Source of the DNA: JANMEX01 sp049696015
GTDB lineage: Bacteria; Pseudomonadota; Alphaproteobacteria; Rhizobiales; Rhizobiaceae
Reading direction: 5' to 3'
DNA length: 7,047 bases
Assembly: GCA_049696015.1 (NCBI GenBank)
Contig: JBAVTG010000168.1
Span: 1 to 7,047, forward strand
In this document: positions 1 through 6,450 of the stretch, piece after piece
How positions within the stretch are numbered: the stretch's first letter is position 1
How the letters are laid out: the number at the start of each line of letters is the position of its first letter
Made by a program: the position numbers and the translations under genes
The notes under the pieces: generated by a model
The model's database searches: none
What the model was told of the DNA's origin: nothing
The model's input: the letters and a program-made list of their open reading frames with translations, nothing else

Positions 1-177
1 GAGCGCGTGCTGCGCATGCGCTTCGGCATCGGCATGAACACCGACCACACGCTCGAAGAAGTCGGCCAGCAGTTCTCCGTGACCCGCGAGCGCATCCGGC
101 AGATTGAGGCGAAGGCGCTCAGGAAGCTGAAACATCCGTCAAGGTCAAGGAAGCTGCGAAGCTTTTTGGATAGCTGA
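1..177 (+). CDS. rpoD: RNA polymerase primary sigma factor RpoD, C-terminal end (5' truncated)
   Basis: Only the last 58 codons are present; the gene enters from the left edge in frame 1 and stops at TGA 175-177. The peptide is sigma region 4.2. It has ERVLRMRFGI, then the helix-turn-helix TLEEVGQQFSVTRERIRQIE that contacts the -35 element, then EAKALRKLKHPSRSRKLRSFLDS. The sequence TRERIRQIEAKALRKL followed by a RSFLDS-type tail is characteristic of housekeeping sigma-70 in alphaproteobacteria rather than of alternative sigma factors. The role is promoter recognition by RNA polymerase in the cytoplasm. The reading frame is intact to the normal end of the protein. Its stop codon lies 11 bases from the stop codon of the convergent gene and inside one arm of a short inverted repeat. 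Confidence 0.96.
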   Translation, partial: ERVLRMRFGIGMNTDHTLEEVGQQFSVTRERIRQIEAKALRKLKHPSRSRKLRSFLDS

Positions 178-191
178 TCCCTCCCGGATCA
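175..191. repeat. 6-bp inverted repeat spanning both convergent stop codons
   Basis: TGATCC (175-180) and GGATCA (186-191) are perfect inverted copies around a 5-base CTCCC spacer. The left arm begins with the TGA stop of rpoD, and the right arm ends with the TCA that is the TGA stop of the leftward gene. It could form a small hairpin at the 3' end of both transcripts. No T-run follows on either strand, so it is not a canonical intrinsic terminator. The palindrome itself is certain; a terminator function is only inferred. Confidence 0.5.
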
Positions 192-1790
192 ATCCCCGTC
201 TGTCTCCGCCACATCGCCGCCGATCCAGGCGACTGGCAGCACAGCGCCGCACGTTGGCTTCAGCAGCCCCACCGCCTCTTCGATATGCGACCCTGAAGTT
301 GCGACATCGTCGACCAGCAGCACCGGCTCTGAAATGATGCGGATGAGCTTCAGCGGCGGGCGCTTGGTGTTTTCCTTGGGGTGGGACACCCCTTTGACCG
401 GCTCGCTGATGAATGCCTGAATGACTGGTATGCCGGTGATCAGGCTGAGAGCACGGGCAATTTCGAGCGAAAGGCAAGTCGGGCCACGCGAGTGGCCGCA
501 TGGCATTGGCACGATGGCCTTGAAGCCGGCGCGGCCGAACAGGCTGTCCACTTCGCCCGCAATTTCAGCGGCGATGGCTTGCGGCAATTCTTCGGGAATA
601 TTCTGCTTGAGCGCTTTCAAAGCGCTGATCTGGTAGGATTTGATTGCCTGCCGCCAAGCGCGCAGAACCAGAAAATGCGTCTGCTTTCGCTGGCGGATCG
701 TGCGGCGGCGCACCAATGTGTCCATCAGGAATAGTTGCGATGGGTCTTTGGGAAGGACAATCGGCTCATCCGCGTCAATGGCCGCTTCGAGGGCGCCGGC
801 GCGTTTTGTCAGACCGGTGGTCTCTTGCGCGGTCACGAACAGGAAATAGTCGCGCGTGTCTGTCGGGCTGAAAGGTGTGACGTTCATACGCAAAATCCGA
901 GCCGCGCCATTGTCGTTGACGACCACTTCAAAATCAGGCGGAGATACCAGTGTTTCCAACGCGTGCTTGTACAAGAAATGCACTGCGTCAGCGGTTTCCT
1001 CCGACAGATCCTTGTGAGACAGGCCGATCAGTTGCTCAAGCGGCACACCGGTGATTTGCGAGCCTTTGTCATTGGTTTCGATGATCCGCAGCTTTGCACT
1101 GAGCAGGAAAGCGGCGGCCGGAAACTGCCGCGTGATTGCCTTCACCTCATCAAGCGTGTGGGCAATTGTCACGTCATTGTCGGGATCGGCCAGCATAGCG
1201 ACCACATCCTTGAATTCTTCGCTGGCCAAATCCACCACTTCGTCCAGCAATTTCAGTTTTTGCGCCGTCGGCTTGGCAATCGGCTCGGACCCAAACAGCA
1301 CCAGCGACAGGCTGTAGTCCGCACTGGATTCCACCGGAATGCGCAGGAAAGCGCCGGCATGATCAAGGCCAAACTCGCGAAAAAATGCCTGTGCGAACGT
1401 GTTGTCGCGCGCATCGGCCAGAATATAGCGCTGGTCGGCCCGGTATGGCGCGCGGCTGAAATCGAAAGTGTGGCTTCGCATGACAACCGGCATCCCGTAG
1501 CTGGCGATCATGCGGCTGATGCCGCCCTGTTTCAAAAGCACAGCGCCGGCGCTGAGCGCAAACAAGCGCATTGCAAGCGCGCACAACTCATCGAGCGAAC
1601 CGGCAATGCGCTTGCCACGCCCCTCGCTCAGTCCCGGAAATGCATCGCGCCTGGTGCCTGGCATCTGGTCTTCCAAAATCAAACTGCCGAATTGCAACAC
1701 TGCATTGCATAAGGTTCGGGCTAAGTGAATAGACAAGCATTGAAGGTCTGTTGACAGTTTGGAATTGAAATTGCTGCCGTAGACTGCCAT
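189..1790 (-). CDS. GAF-like / PAS-like / phosphoribosyltransferase fusion protein
   Basis: This 533-residue protein appears to have three parts. Residues about 64-197 look like a GAF fold, starting with a helix around LDELCALAMRLFALSAGAVL and having alternating strands and a closing helix. Residues about 210-322 look like a PAS domain (VKAITRQFPAAAFLLSA, RIIETNDKGSQITG, then DYFLFVTAQE at the end). Residues about 370-525 resemble a ComF-type phosphoribosyltransferase, with VPMPCGHSRG at 427-436 and the PRPP-binding loop VLLVDDVATSG at 490-500 (Asp494, Asp495, Thr498-Gly500). The N-terminal zinc-binding cysteines of ComF are absent. No signal peptide or membrane segment is evident, so the protein is probably cytosolic. 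The substrate is unknown; a ligand- or redox-sensing domain controlling a PRTase or PRPP-sensing output is inference. The start is uncertain: ATG at 1790 lacks a clear ribosome binding site, whereas Met43 (ATG ending at 1664) is preceded by GGAAG five bases upstream. It converges on rpoD and diverges from the HlyU-family gene. Confidence 0.85.
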   Translation of the reverse strand: MAVYGSNFNSKLSTDLQCLSIHLARTLCNAVLQFGSLILEDQMPGTRRDAFPGLSEGRGKRIAGSLDELCALAMRLFALSAGAVLLKQGGISRMIASYGMPVVMRSHTFDFSRAPYRADQRYILADARDNTFAQAFFREFGLDHAGAFLRIPVESSADYSLSLVLFGSEPIAKPTAQKLKLLDEVVDLASEEFKDVVAMLADPDNDVTIAHTLDEVKAITRQFPAAAFLLSAKLRIIETNDKGSQITGVPLEQLIGLSHKDLSEETADAVHFLYKHALETLVSPPDFEVVVNDNGAARILRMNVTPFSPTDTRDYFLFVTAQETTGLTKRAGALEAAIDADEPIVLPKDPSQLFLMDTLVRRRTIRQRKQTHFLVLRAWRQAIKSYQISALKALKQNIPEELPQAIAAEIAGEVDSLFGRAGFKAIVPMPCGHSRGPTCLSLEIARALSLITGIPVIQAFISEPVKGVSHPKENTKRPPLKLIRIISEPVLLVDDVATSGSHIEEAVGLLKPTCGAVLPVAWIGGDVAETDGD

Positions 1791-1808
1791 TTCTTATGTT
1801 CGCAACGC

Positions 1809-1812
1809 GAGG
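1809..1812 (+). promoter_or_regulatory. ribosome binding site of the HlyU-family gene
   Basis: GAGG at 1809-1812 lies six bases before the ATG at 1819. It supports that start over the overlapping out-of-frame ATG at 1796. Confidence 0.6.
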
Positions 1813-1818
1813 TGTCCC

Positions 1819-2106
1819 ATGTCCTTTTTTAAACGTCTGTTCGGTCTTGGCAGCGGTGGCGGCGCATCCGGTTCATTTGCCGGTGAAACCCGCGAGTTTG
1901 AAGGCCATGTCATCCATGCTGAACCGGTCAAAGACAATGGCCAGTGGCGGCTTGCCGGGCGGATCACACGCGAGGTGGATGGTGAAGTCAAAGAACACAA
2001 ATACGTCCGCGCCGATTTGTTTTCATCACGCGAAGACGCTGTCAGCTTCGCTTTTCAAAAGGGCGAGCTAATCATAAAGCAGATGGGAAAGTCGCTGTTT
2101 TCCTAG
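1819..2106 (+). CDS. HlyU-family small protein
   Basis: The 95-residue protein begins MSFFKRLFGLGSGGGASG, a basic amphipathic start followed by a Gly/Ser linker. It continues with a compact domain: EFEGHVIHAEPVKDNGQWRL, AGRITREVDGEVKEHKYVRAD, then SSREDAVSFAFQKGELIIKQMG. The order is the hallmark of the HlyU family (Pfam HlyU): E-y-G-y-x-I x-x-P, then AGRI-x-k-e-v-D-G-E-x-k-x-h-x-f-i-RAD, then s-r-e-e-A, then K-x-i-D/K-Q-x-G. The name comes from the Vibrio haemolysin activator, but the small alphaproteobacterial members of this Pfam family have mostly no tested role, so a regulatory function here is only by family name. It has no membrane segment. It is divergent from the PRTase fusion gene, and its 3' end faces the UPF0114 gene 90 bases away. 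Confidence 0.85.
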   Translation: MSFFKRLFGLGSGGGASGSFAGETREFEGHVIHAEPVKDNGQWRLAGRITREVDGEVKEHKYVRADLFSSREDAVSFAFQKGELIIKQMGKSLFS

Positions 2107-2149
2107 GCGTGAGCGGCGATCAGCCAGTAGCCGGAAGCCGGTAGGACAC

Positions 2150-2165
2150 GTGCTTGCGCGAGCAC
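2150..2165. terminator. possible shared hairpin between convergent genes
   Basis: GTGCT (2150-2154) pairs with AGCAC (2161-2165). A further T-G wobble closes a GCGC tetraloop. It sits in the 90-base gap between the convergent HlyU-family and UPF0114 genes, where a two-way terminator would be expected. Neither strand shows a U-run after the stem, so the call rests on position and pairing only. Confidence 0.3.
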
Positions 2166-2196
2166 AAAATCCCCGCGGCAAACAATTGGTTCCTGA

Positions 2197-2715
2197 CTAT
2201 TCACTACTCACTTTCCTGGCTGCTTTTGCCTTGCCGGTCATCACGTCAATATAGGCAAGGAACAGTGCCGAAACCACGAATGCCAGATGGATAATGGTGA
2301 ACCACATCAGCTTGTCGTTGGCGTATTGGGCAGCATTCAGGAAGATCTGCAACAGGTGGATCGAGGAAATGGCAACGATGGTCGAGGCAACCTTGATCTT
2401 GAGCGATCCGGCATCGATCGTACCCAGCCAATGAACTTCGGACTTGTCATCGAAGCGCGAGACGAAATTCTCGTAGCCGGAAATGATCACCATCACGACC
2501 AGTGAGGCTACCAGGCCGGCGTCAATCAGGCCCAGCATTTTCAGGATCGCCTCGGCATCGTCCATGACAAAGGCATTGGACATGAACTCGGCGAGCTTCT
2601 TGGCAAACGTGAGCGCATAGATGCCCAGCGCCAGAGCCAATCCGAGGTAAAACACCACCAGCAGCCAGCGGGATGCAAGAATGACGGTTTCAACAATGAG
2701 TTCGAGGCGTTTCAT
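2197..2715 (-). CDS. UPF0114 / YqhA-type integral membrane protein
   Basis: The 172-residue protein has four predicted membrane segments at about 13-35, 65-82, 107-127 and 138-157. Two blocks are diagnostic of the UPF0114 (YqhA, TIGR00645) family. One is LIDAGLVASLVVMVIISGYE followed by NFVSR at about 63-87. The other is WLGTIDAGSLKIKVASTIVA followed by ISSIHLLQIF at about 96-125. Length matches the family's usual 160-190 residues. The tail after residue 158 is short and basic. The family lies in the inner membrane and its function is unestablished; no transport substrate is visible here. The ATG at 2715 is chosen because the N-terminus MKRLELIVETVILASRWL matches the family start, although only a weak GGGAC lies upstream. 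It is divergent from the channel-like gene, with 80 bases between the two starts. Confidence 0.9.
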   Translation of the reverse strand: MKRLELIVETVILASRWLLVVFYLGLALALGIYALTFAKKLAEFMSNAFVMDDAEAILKMLGLIDAGLVASLVVMVIISGYENFVSRFDDKSEVHWLGTIDAGSLKIKVASTIVAISSIHLLQIFLNAAQYANDKLMWFTIIHLAFVVSALFLAYIDVMTGKAKAARKVSSE

Positions 2716-2783
2716 ATGGCGGCGGGTCCCGAATCGGTTTTCAATTCTGCTTTGACCTAAGACTTATGCCGGGTTTGCGGCAA

Positions 2784-2790
2784 GGGAGAG
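2784..2790 (+). promoter_or_regulatory. ribosome binding site of the channel-like gene
   Basis: GGGAGAG at 2784-2790 ends five bases before the ATG at 2796. It decides that start over an in-frame ATG at 2766, which has no comparable site upstream. Confidence 0.7.
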
Positions 2791-2795
2791 ACACC

Positions 2796-3161
2796 ATGCG
2801 ATCCTTGTTTCACTTCGAACACCACAAGCAACCCGTTGCCACGGCGCGCCATTTCCGCTCGCGCGTGTTGCGCAATGTCAGTGTCGGGCTGGCAGTGATT
2901 GCCGTTGCGCTTGGTGTCGGCATGGCTGGTTACACCCGGTACGAAGGGATGAGCCCGCTCGATGCCTATGCCAACGCCGCGATGATCCTGTCTGGCATGG
3001 GCCCGCTGACGCCGCTCAAAACCGATGCCGGCAAGTTCTTTGCCGGAACATACGCGATCGTTTGCGGCCTGTTGATTTTCGGCGTCGCAGGATTGGTGTT
3101 TGCGCCGGTATTTCACCGGGTGCTGCACCGGTTTCATGTCGAGGATGGTGAGGGCCGGTGA
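2796..3161 (+). CDS. small two-TM protein with potassium-channel-like pore domain and non-canonical filter
   Basis: The 121-residue protein has a basic cytoplasmic-looking N-terminus (MRSLFHFEHHKQPVATARHF). Its first membrane segment is at about 27-47 and its second at about 80-103, with a basic HRVLHRFH tail. The segment DAYANAAMILSGMGPLTPL, then KTDAGKFFAGTYAIVCGLLI (about 56-94), lines up by eye with the pore helix, filter and inner helix of two-TM ion channels (Ion_trans_2). In those, D-a-l-y-f-s-v-v-T is followed by TVGYGD, then P-t-t-x-x-G-r-x-f and Y-x-x-x-G. Here the filter position reads SGMGP (66-70) instead of TVGYG, so potassium selectivity should not be assumed. I have a general memory of short bacterial proteins with a similar SGMGP block that are annotated as hypothetical. 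The start at 2796 is set by its ribosome binding site. It is codirectional with the KAP NTPase gene 99 bases downstream. Function is not established. Confidence 0.75.
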   Translation: MRSLFHFEHHKQPVATARHFRSRVLRNVSVGLAVIAVALGVGMAGYTRYEGMSPLDAYANAAMILSGMGPLTPLKTDAGKFFAGTYAIVCGLLIFGVAGLVFAPVFHRVLHRFHVEDGEGR

Positions 3162-3247
3162 TCGTTGCGGTGAACTTGCTTCCCTAGGGGCAGAAACATT
3201 TTCGCGCCATCTTGCGCCGCTTCAGCTTCGCGCCCATTCTGGTTTGC

Positions 3248-3253
3248 GGAGGG
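3248..3253 (+). promoter_or_regulatory. ribosome binding site of the KAP NTPase gene
   Basis: GGAGGG at 3248-3253 is a strong Shine-Dalgarno sequence seven bases before the GTG at 3261. It justifies this non-ATG start. Confidence 0.75.
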
Positions 3254-3260
3254 TAAGGCG

Positions 3261-6200
3261 GTGGAAGAACGAGAGTCCGGATTTCCCGAAGGCGGATTTC
3301 AAAATGCAGCAGATTTTGCAGCGTGGCTCGAATCGCTCGACCATGCGCAGCAGTTGGCTTTCGGACCGGTGCTAGCCGCCCGCGCTGCACTGCGGGCCTT
3401 ACCGAGTACTGGAAGATTGTTCAGCCTTGTTGCTGCTGATGAAGCTTCACGCGCTGTTCTCTCGGCATTTCGTGCCTTGCAGCTCTTTCTTTCGGCGTAT
3501 CGTGAGCCGCCGGAAAAGTTTCATGATGCCGCAAGCAACGCATACGTTGCTGCACGAAATGCAGCGGAAAAAGCAAGCTCGGTCAATTCATTTGCCGCCG
3601 CTGCGCTAAATGCAGCAGCCTCTGTTGCCCAAGCACTTTTAGCCAATTCCGGCCGAGAGCTCGTCGCCGCTGTCCAAGCTGCCGTCTTCCTCGCTGCAAA
3701 CAGTTTCAAGGACCAACAAACATTCTGGCACACGCTGACTGTCGATGCGAATACCATGATAACCGCCGGCGAAGGTTTGGTCCGGATGGACAGGATGCTT
3801 TGGCTTTCGGAACCCCCGGCTGACTGGTCACTGGATTATTCCGCCTTCACATCTGCGTTGCGCCGGACTACCGCCGAAACCAATTCCCGCGACTCGTGGC
3901 AGGTTTGGTTGGACTGGTTCGATGCGAAAATTCCCGGTTCTGCACCGTGGAAGCTGGACAGGCGCGTTTCGCACCAAATTGAAATGGATATTGCGCTTGG
4001 CGGGAGAGATCCGGATTTCTGGAATCGCTCTGCCGATGAAATCAATGCCGAAATCGCCGGCTGGTTGCGCGAAGCTGGTTGGCGGAGCAAAACGGGTGAG
4101 CAGGCAAGCGCCATTGCAAACCCGCAGAAACGGCCACGGAAAAAGGTTCAAAAAACCGCAGCAACGTCGACTGACGCTGCCGCTAATGATGACGCGCTCG
4201 AAGTCATATTGACTGAATCTGACGTCACGCCACAGCTAAACGAGTCCGCCGCCGAGGCGCCTGCTGCCAATGCCGGGGTTCCACCCCCGGGCCACCGGGC
4301 CGATCTTGAGCCGCTTTCGGATGCTGTCAACAGCGAGGTGGACTATCTTGACCGTGCCAAAGTCGCTTATGCGCTGGCTGGCCGGTTGAATGAAGTCTGG
4401 GACCAGATGAACGGCGCGCGCGGCACGCCTTCTTCAACGCCCGGCGGCATGCGCGCATCGCAAGCATCGCCCGGGTTTGTTGTCCATATTGACGCGCCAT
4501 GGGGCGGCGGCAAATCGACCTTTGCCGAGTATGTCGCCAAGATTCTCAATCCCTATGCAATCGAAGGCAAACTTCCGGACTGGCTGAAAGCATTGCCGCT
4601 TGGCGATGAAAAATCCTGGCGCAAGAGCTTCCGCCGCCCTTGGCATGTCGTGCGCTTCAATGCCTGGCAGCATCAGCACATTTCACCGCCCTGGTGGGTG
4701 TTCTACGAGTCGATCCGGCATGCGTGCGTCACGCAAAATACCGGTGAGACCAATCGTCGGGCGGCAGAAGAATTTCCACTTCCTGATGTTCATTTCGCCT
4801 TTGCGACCGAGCCTGTCAGGTGGTTCCGCCGCGCGGCATTTTGGCTGACCGAGCGCGCATGGCGGTTGTTTTCGCCGGGGTTCATTGCCAATGTCTCGGT
4901 CGCACTGGGCACAATAGCGCTGCTTCTTGTGCTGAGCTATTCCGGGTTGATCAGGCTTGAACCCGGCGCCGTCACAGCGGGAAATGGCGCATCGCAGACC
5001 CCGCTGATTTCCAGCGTCATTCTCTTGCTGCTTGGCGGGGGCGCCGCGGTCTGGAAGTTCGTTTCCGCCTTCGCAAACAGTCTCATTCTTGGCACTGCCG
5101 ATGCTGCCAAAAACTATTCGCTTGGCGCTGGCGACCCGCTCAAGCGCATGCGCGCCCATTTTGCTGCGCTGATGGAAAGCATTCACAATCCCGTGCTTGT
5201 CATTGTTGATGATTTGGACCGATGCGATCCAGCGTTCGTGGTCGAGTTGGTGCGCGGCATGCAGACGATTCTGGTCAGTCCGCGCGTGGTCTATCTGCTG
5301 CTTGGCGACCGGGACTGGATCGAGCAGTCATTCACCGAAGTCCACAAAGCGATGAAGGGCATCGAGGTTGGGCCCGAGCATCGCTTTGGCGGGCGGTTTG
5401 TTGAAAAAGCCATCCAGTTTTCGATGGTGTTGCCCGACATTGCCGAAGGCAACCGCAAGGATTATGTGCGCCAGCTGCTTTTGCCAGCTGCCGCACTGAC
5501 GGCTGCCGAGACTGTTCCTGCCGAACCGCCGATGCTGGACATGCTGAGCAGACCGGACACGTCCGATGTCGAGACACTTGCCTTGCGTGCGGAAATCGAA
5601 AGCGTTCTCAATACCGACAGCTATCTGGCGCGTGAGGAGAAGGCGGCCGAGATATCCAAAAAGATCACAGGCGTGGACGCGGTGAAAAAAGCCACCCCGG
5701 CTGAATTGCAGCTGCAGCAGGAAATGGCGACGAAGCTGTTCTATATCGCGGTCTCCGACAAATCAGCGGCAGAAGGCACCAGCCATATGCTCGAAGGGCT
5801 TGTGCCTGCGCTGCCGGCCAATCCGCGCCAGATCAAGCGCATCATCAATACGCTGTCGCTGCTCCAACAAATCACCCGCCTGAAGTACCCGGACAAAGGA
5901 CCAAAATCGAACGACTGGCAGTTTCTGGCGCGCTGGGTGGTGTTGATGGTGGAGTGGCCGGTGAGCTGGTTCACGCTGACGCGCTACCCAAGGCTCGCGA
6001 CGCTGGCGATTGCCTGCGCCGATGGCAGGCCGGACGCCGAAATTGAAGCCAGCATCAAATCAGGTCTTTTGGACCATGAGCTGCCGAAGGATGGCGGGCT
6101 GGGGTTTGCCCGCGCCATTGCGGCGAACAAGCCGGTGATGAATCTCCTGAAATTTGTCGGCGATGAATGGACAGCCGGGCCTCTCACGCACCATGAAATC

Positions 6201-6314
6201 CGCTGGCTGCGCGAAATCATGCCTGCCACCAGCGGCCAGTTGTTGCAGGTCGGCCAAGTGGAAAAACCGTCCAGCGAAGCGCCGGCAAAACCTCTAACCG
6301 TCAAAGCGGCATGA
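3261..6314 (+). CDS. KAP-family P-loop NTPase with Ala-rich / Trp-motif N-terminal module
   Basis: The 1017-residue protein has several parts. Residues 18-49 contain AAWLESLDHAQ and AARAALRALPS. An Ala-rich helical stretch covers about 85-148. A Trp cluster, SWQVWLDWFDAKIPG, is at 212-226, followed by FWNRSADEINAEIAGWL at 253-269. A low-complexity linker with a basic patch (RPRKKVQK) runs about 278-350. The NTPase then begins with DYLDRAKVAYALAGRL (361-376). Its P-loop is APWGGGKST (412-420) and its Walker B is VLVIVDDLDRCDP (from about 645, Asp650, Asp651 and Asp653). Two membrane segments, about 541-563 and 582-606, lie between Walker A and B, which is the signature of KAP NTPases (Kidins220/ARMS and PifA). 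The C-terminal part has FVEKAIQFSMVLP and NPRQIKRIINTLSLL (from 854). The expected role is a membrane-anchored, nucleotide-driven switch; family members include the F-plasmid phage-exclusion protein PifA. GTG start is supported by GGAGGG. Partner and trigger are unknown. Confidence 0.9.
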   Translation: MEERESGFPEGGFQNAADFAAWLESLDHAQQLAFGPVLAARAALRALPSTGRLFSLVAADEASRAVLSAFRALQLFLSAYREPPEKFHDAASNAYVAARNAAEKASSVNSFAAAALNAAASVAQALLANSGRELVAAVQAAVFLAANSFKDQQTFWHTLTVDANTMITAGEGLVRMDRMLWLSEPPADWSLDYSAFTSALRRTTAETNSRDSWQVWLDWFDAKIPGSAPWKLDRRVSHQIEMDIALGGRDPDFWNRSADEINAEIAGWLREAGWRSKTGEQASAIANPQKRPRKKVQKTAATSTDAAANDDALEVILTESDVTPQLNESAAEAPAANAGVPPPGHRADLEPLSDAVNSEVDYLDRAKVAYALAGRLNEVWDQMNGARGTPSSTPGGMRASQASPGFVVHIDAPWGGGKSTFAEYVAKILNPYAIEGKLPDWLKALPLGDEKSWRKSFRRPWHVVRFNAWQHQHISPPWWVFYESIRHACVTQNTGETNRRAAEEFPLPDVHFAFATEPVRWFRRAAFWLTERAWRLFSPGFIANVSVALGTIALLLVLSYSGLIRLEPGAVTAGNGASQTPLISSVILLLLGGGAAVWKFVSAFANSLILGTADAAKNYSLGAGDPLKRMRAHFAALMESIHNPVLVIVDDLDRCDPAFVVELVRGMQTILVSPRVVYLLLGDRDWIEQSFTEVHKAMKGIEVGPEHRFGGRFVEKAIQFSMVLPDIAEGNRKDYVRQLLLPAAALTAAETVPAEPPMLDMLSRPDTSDVETLALRAEIESVLNTDSYLAREEKAAEISKKITGVDAVKKATPAELQLQQEMATKLFYIAVSDKSAAEGTSHMLEGLVPALPANPRQIKRIINTLSLLQQITRLKYPDKGPKSNDWQFLARWVVLMVEWPVSWFTLTRYPRLATLAIACADGRPDAEIEASIKSGLLDHELPKDGGLGFARAIAANKPVMNLLKFVGDEWTAGPLTHHEIRWLREIMPATSGQLLQVGQVEKPSSEAPAKPLTVKAA

Positions 6315-6450
6315 CAAAAGGTGGAGGTGCTCCCGGCCATTCAAGAATGCGCAAAGAACGAAGACGACTTCAGTGCGGCTAGCACAATGCTGCGCCGGTG
6401 CTGCATCGGCTCCGTGTCGGGACTGGCGCAGATTGACGGTGCGTGCCGGA

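Noticed and set aside
735..1712. A 325-codon open frame on the plus strand opposite the GAF-PAS-PRTase gene.
   Set aside because: It is the antisense shadow of a gene with recognisable domains; its translation is low in recognisable motifs and rich in Cys, His, Arg and Gln as expected for a reversed frame.
1771..1799. TTGCTG-17-TTATGT as a promoter for the HlyU-family gene.
   Set aside because: Both hexamers are moderate matches only, and the implied start leaves about 13 bases of leader overlapping the ribosome binding site.
2752..2780. TTGACC at 2752-2757 as a -35 element for the channel-like gene.
   Set aside because: The hexamer 17 bases downstream is TTGCGG, not a credible -10, and the resulting transcript start would crowd the ribosome binding site.
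2757..3137. A 126-codon minus-strand frame opposite the channel-like gene.
   Set aside because: The plus-strand product has two membrane segments, a pore-like motif and a good ribosome binding site; the opposite translation is a His/Arg/Gln-rich shadow.
3182..3189. CCCTAGGG palindrome between the channel-like and KAP genes.
   Set aside because: An 8-base palindrome without a spacer occurs often by chance and has no associated repeat, promoter or T-run.
4683..5186. A 167-codon open frame on the minus strand inside the KAP gene.
   Set aside because: It lies opposite the membrane segments and the run-up to Walker B of the KAP protein, and its translation shows no domain; it is a shadow frame.
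6338..6402. Short inverted repeats after the KAP gene (CATTC-AA-GAATG at 6338-6349; AGCAC-N12-GTGCT at 6381-6402).
   Set aside because: Stems are only 5 bp, the first loop is too small, and no T-run follows; not enough to call a terminator.
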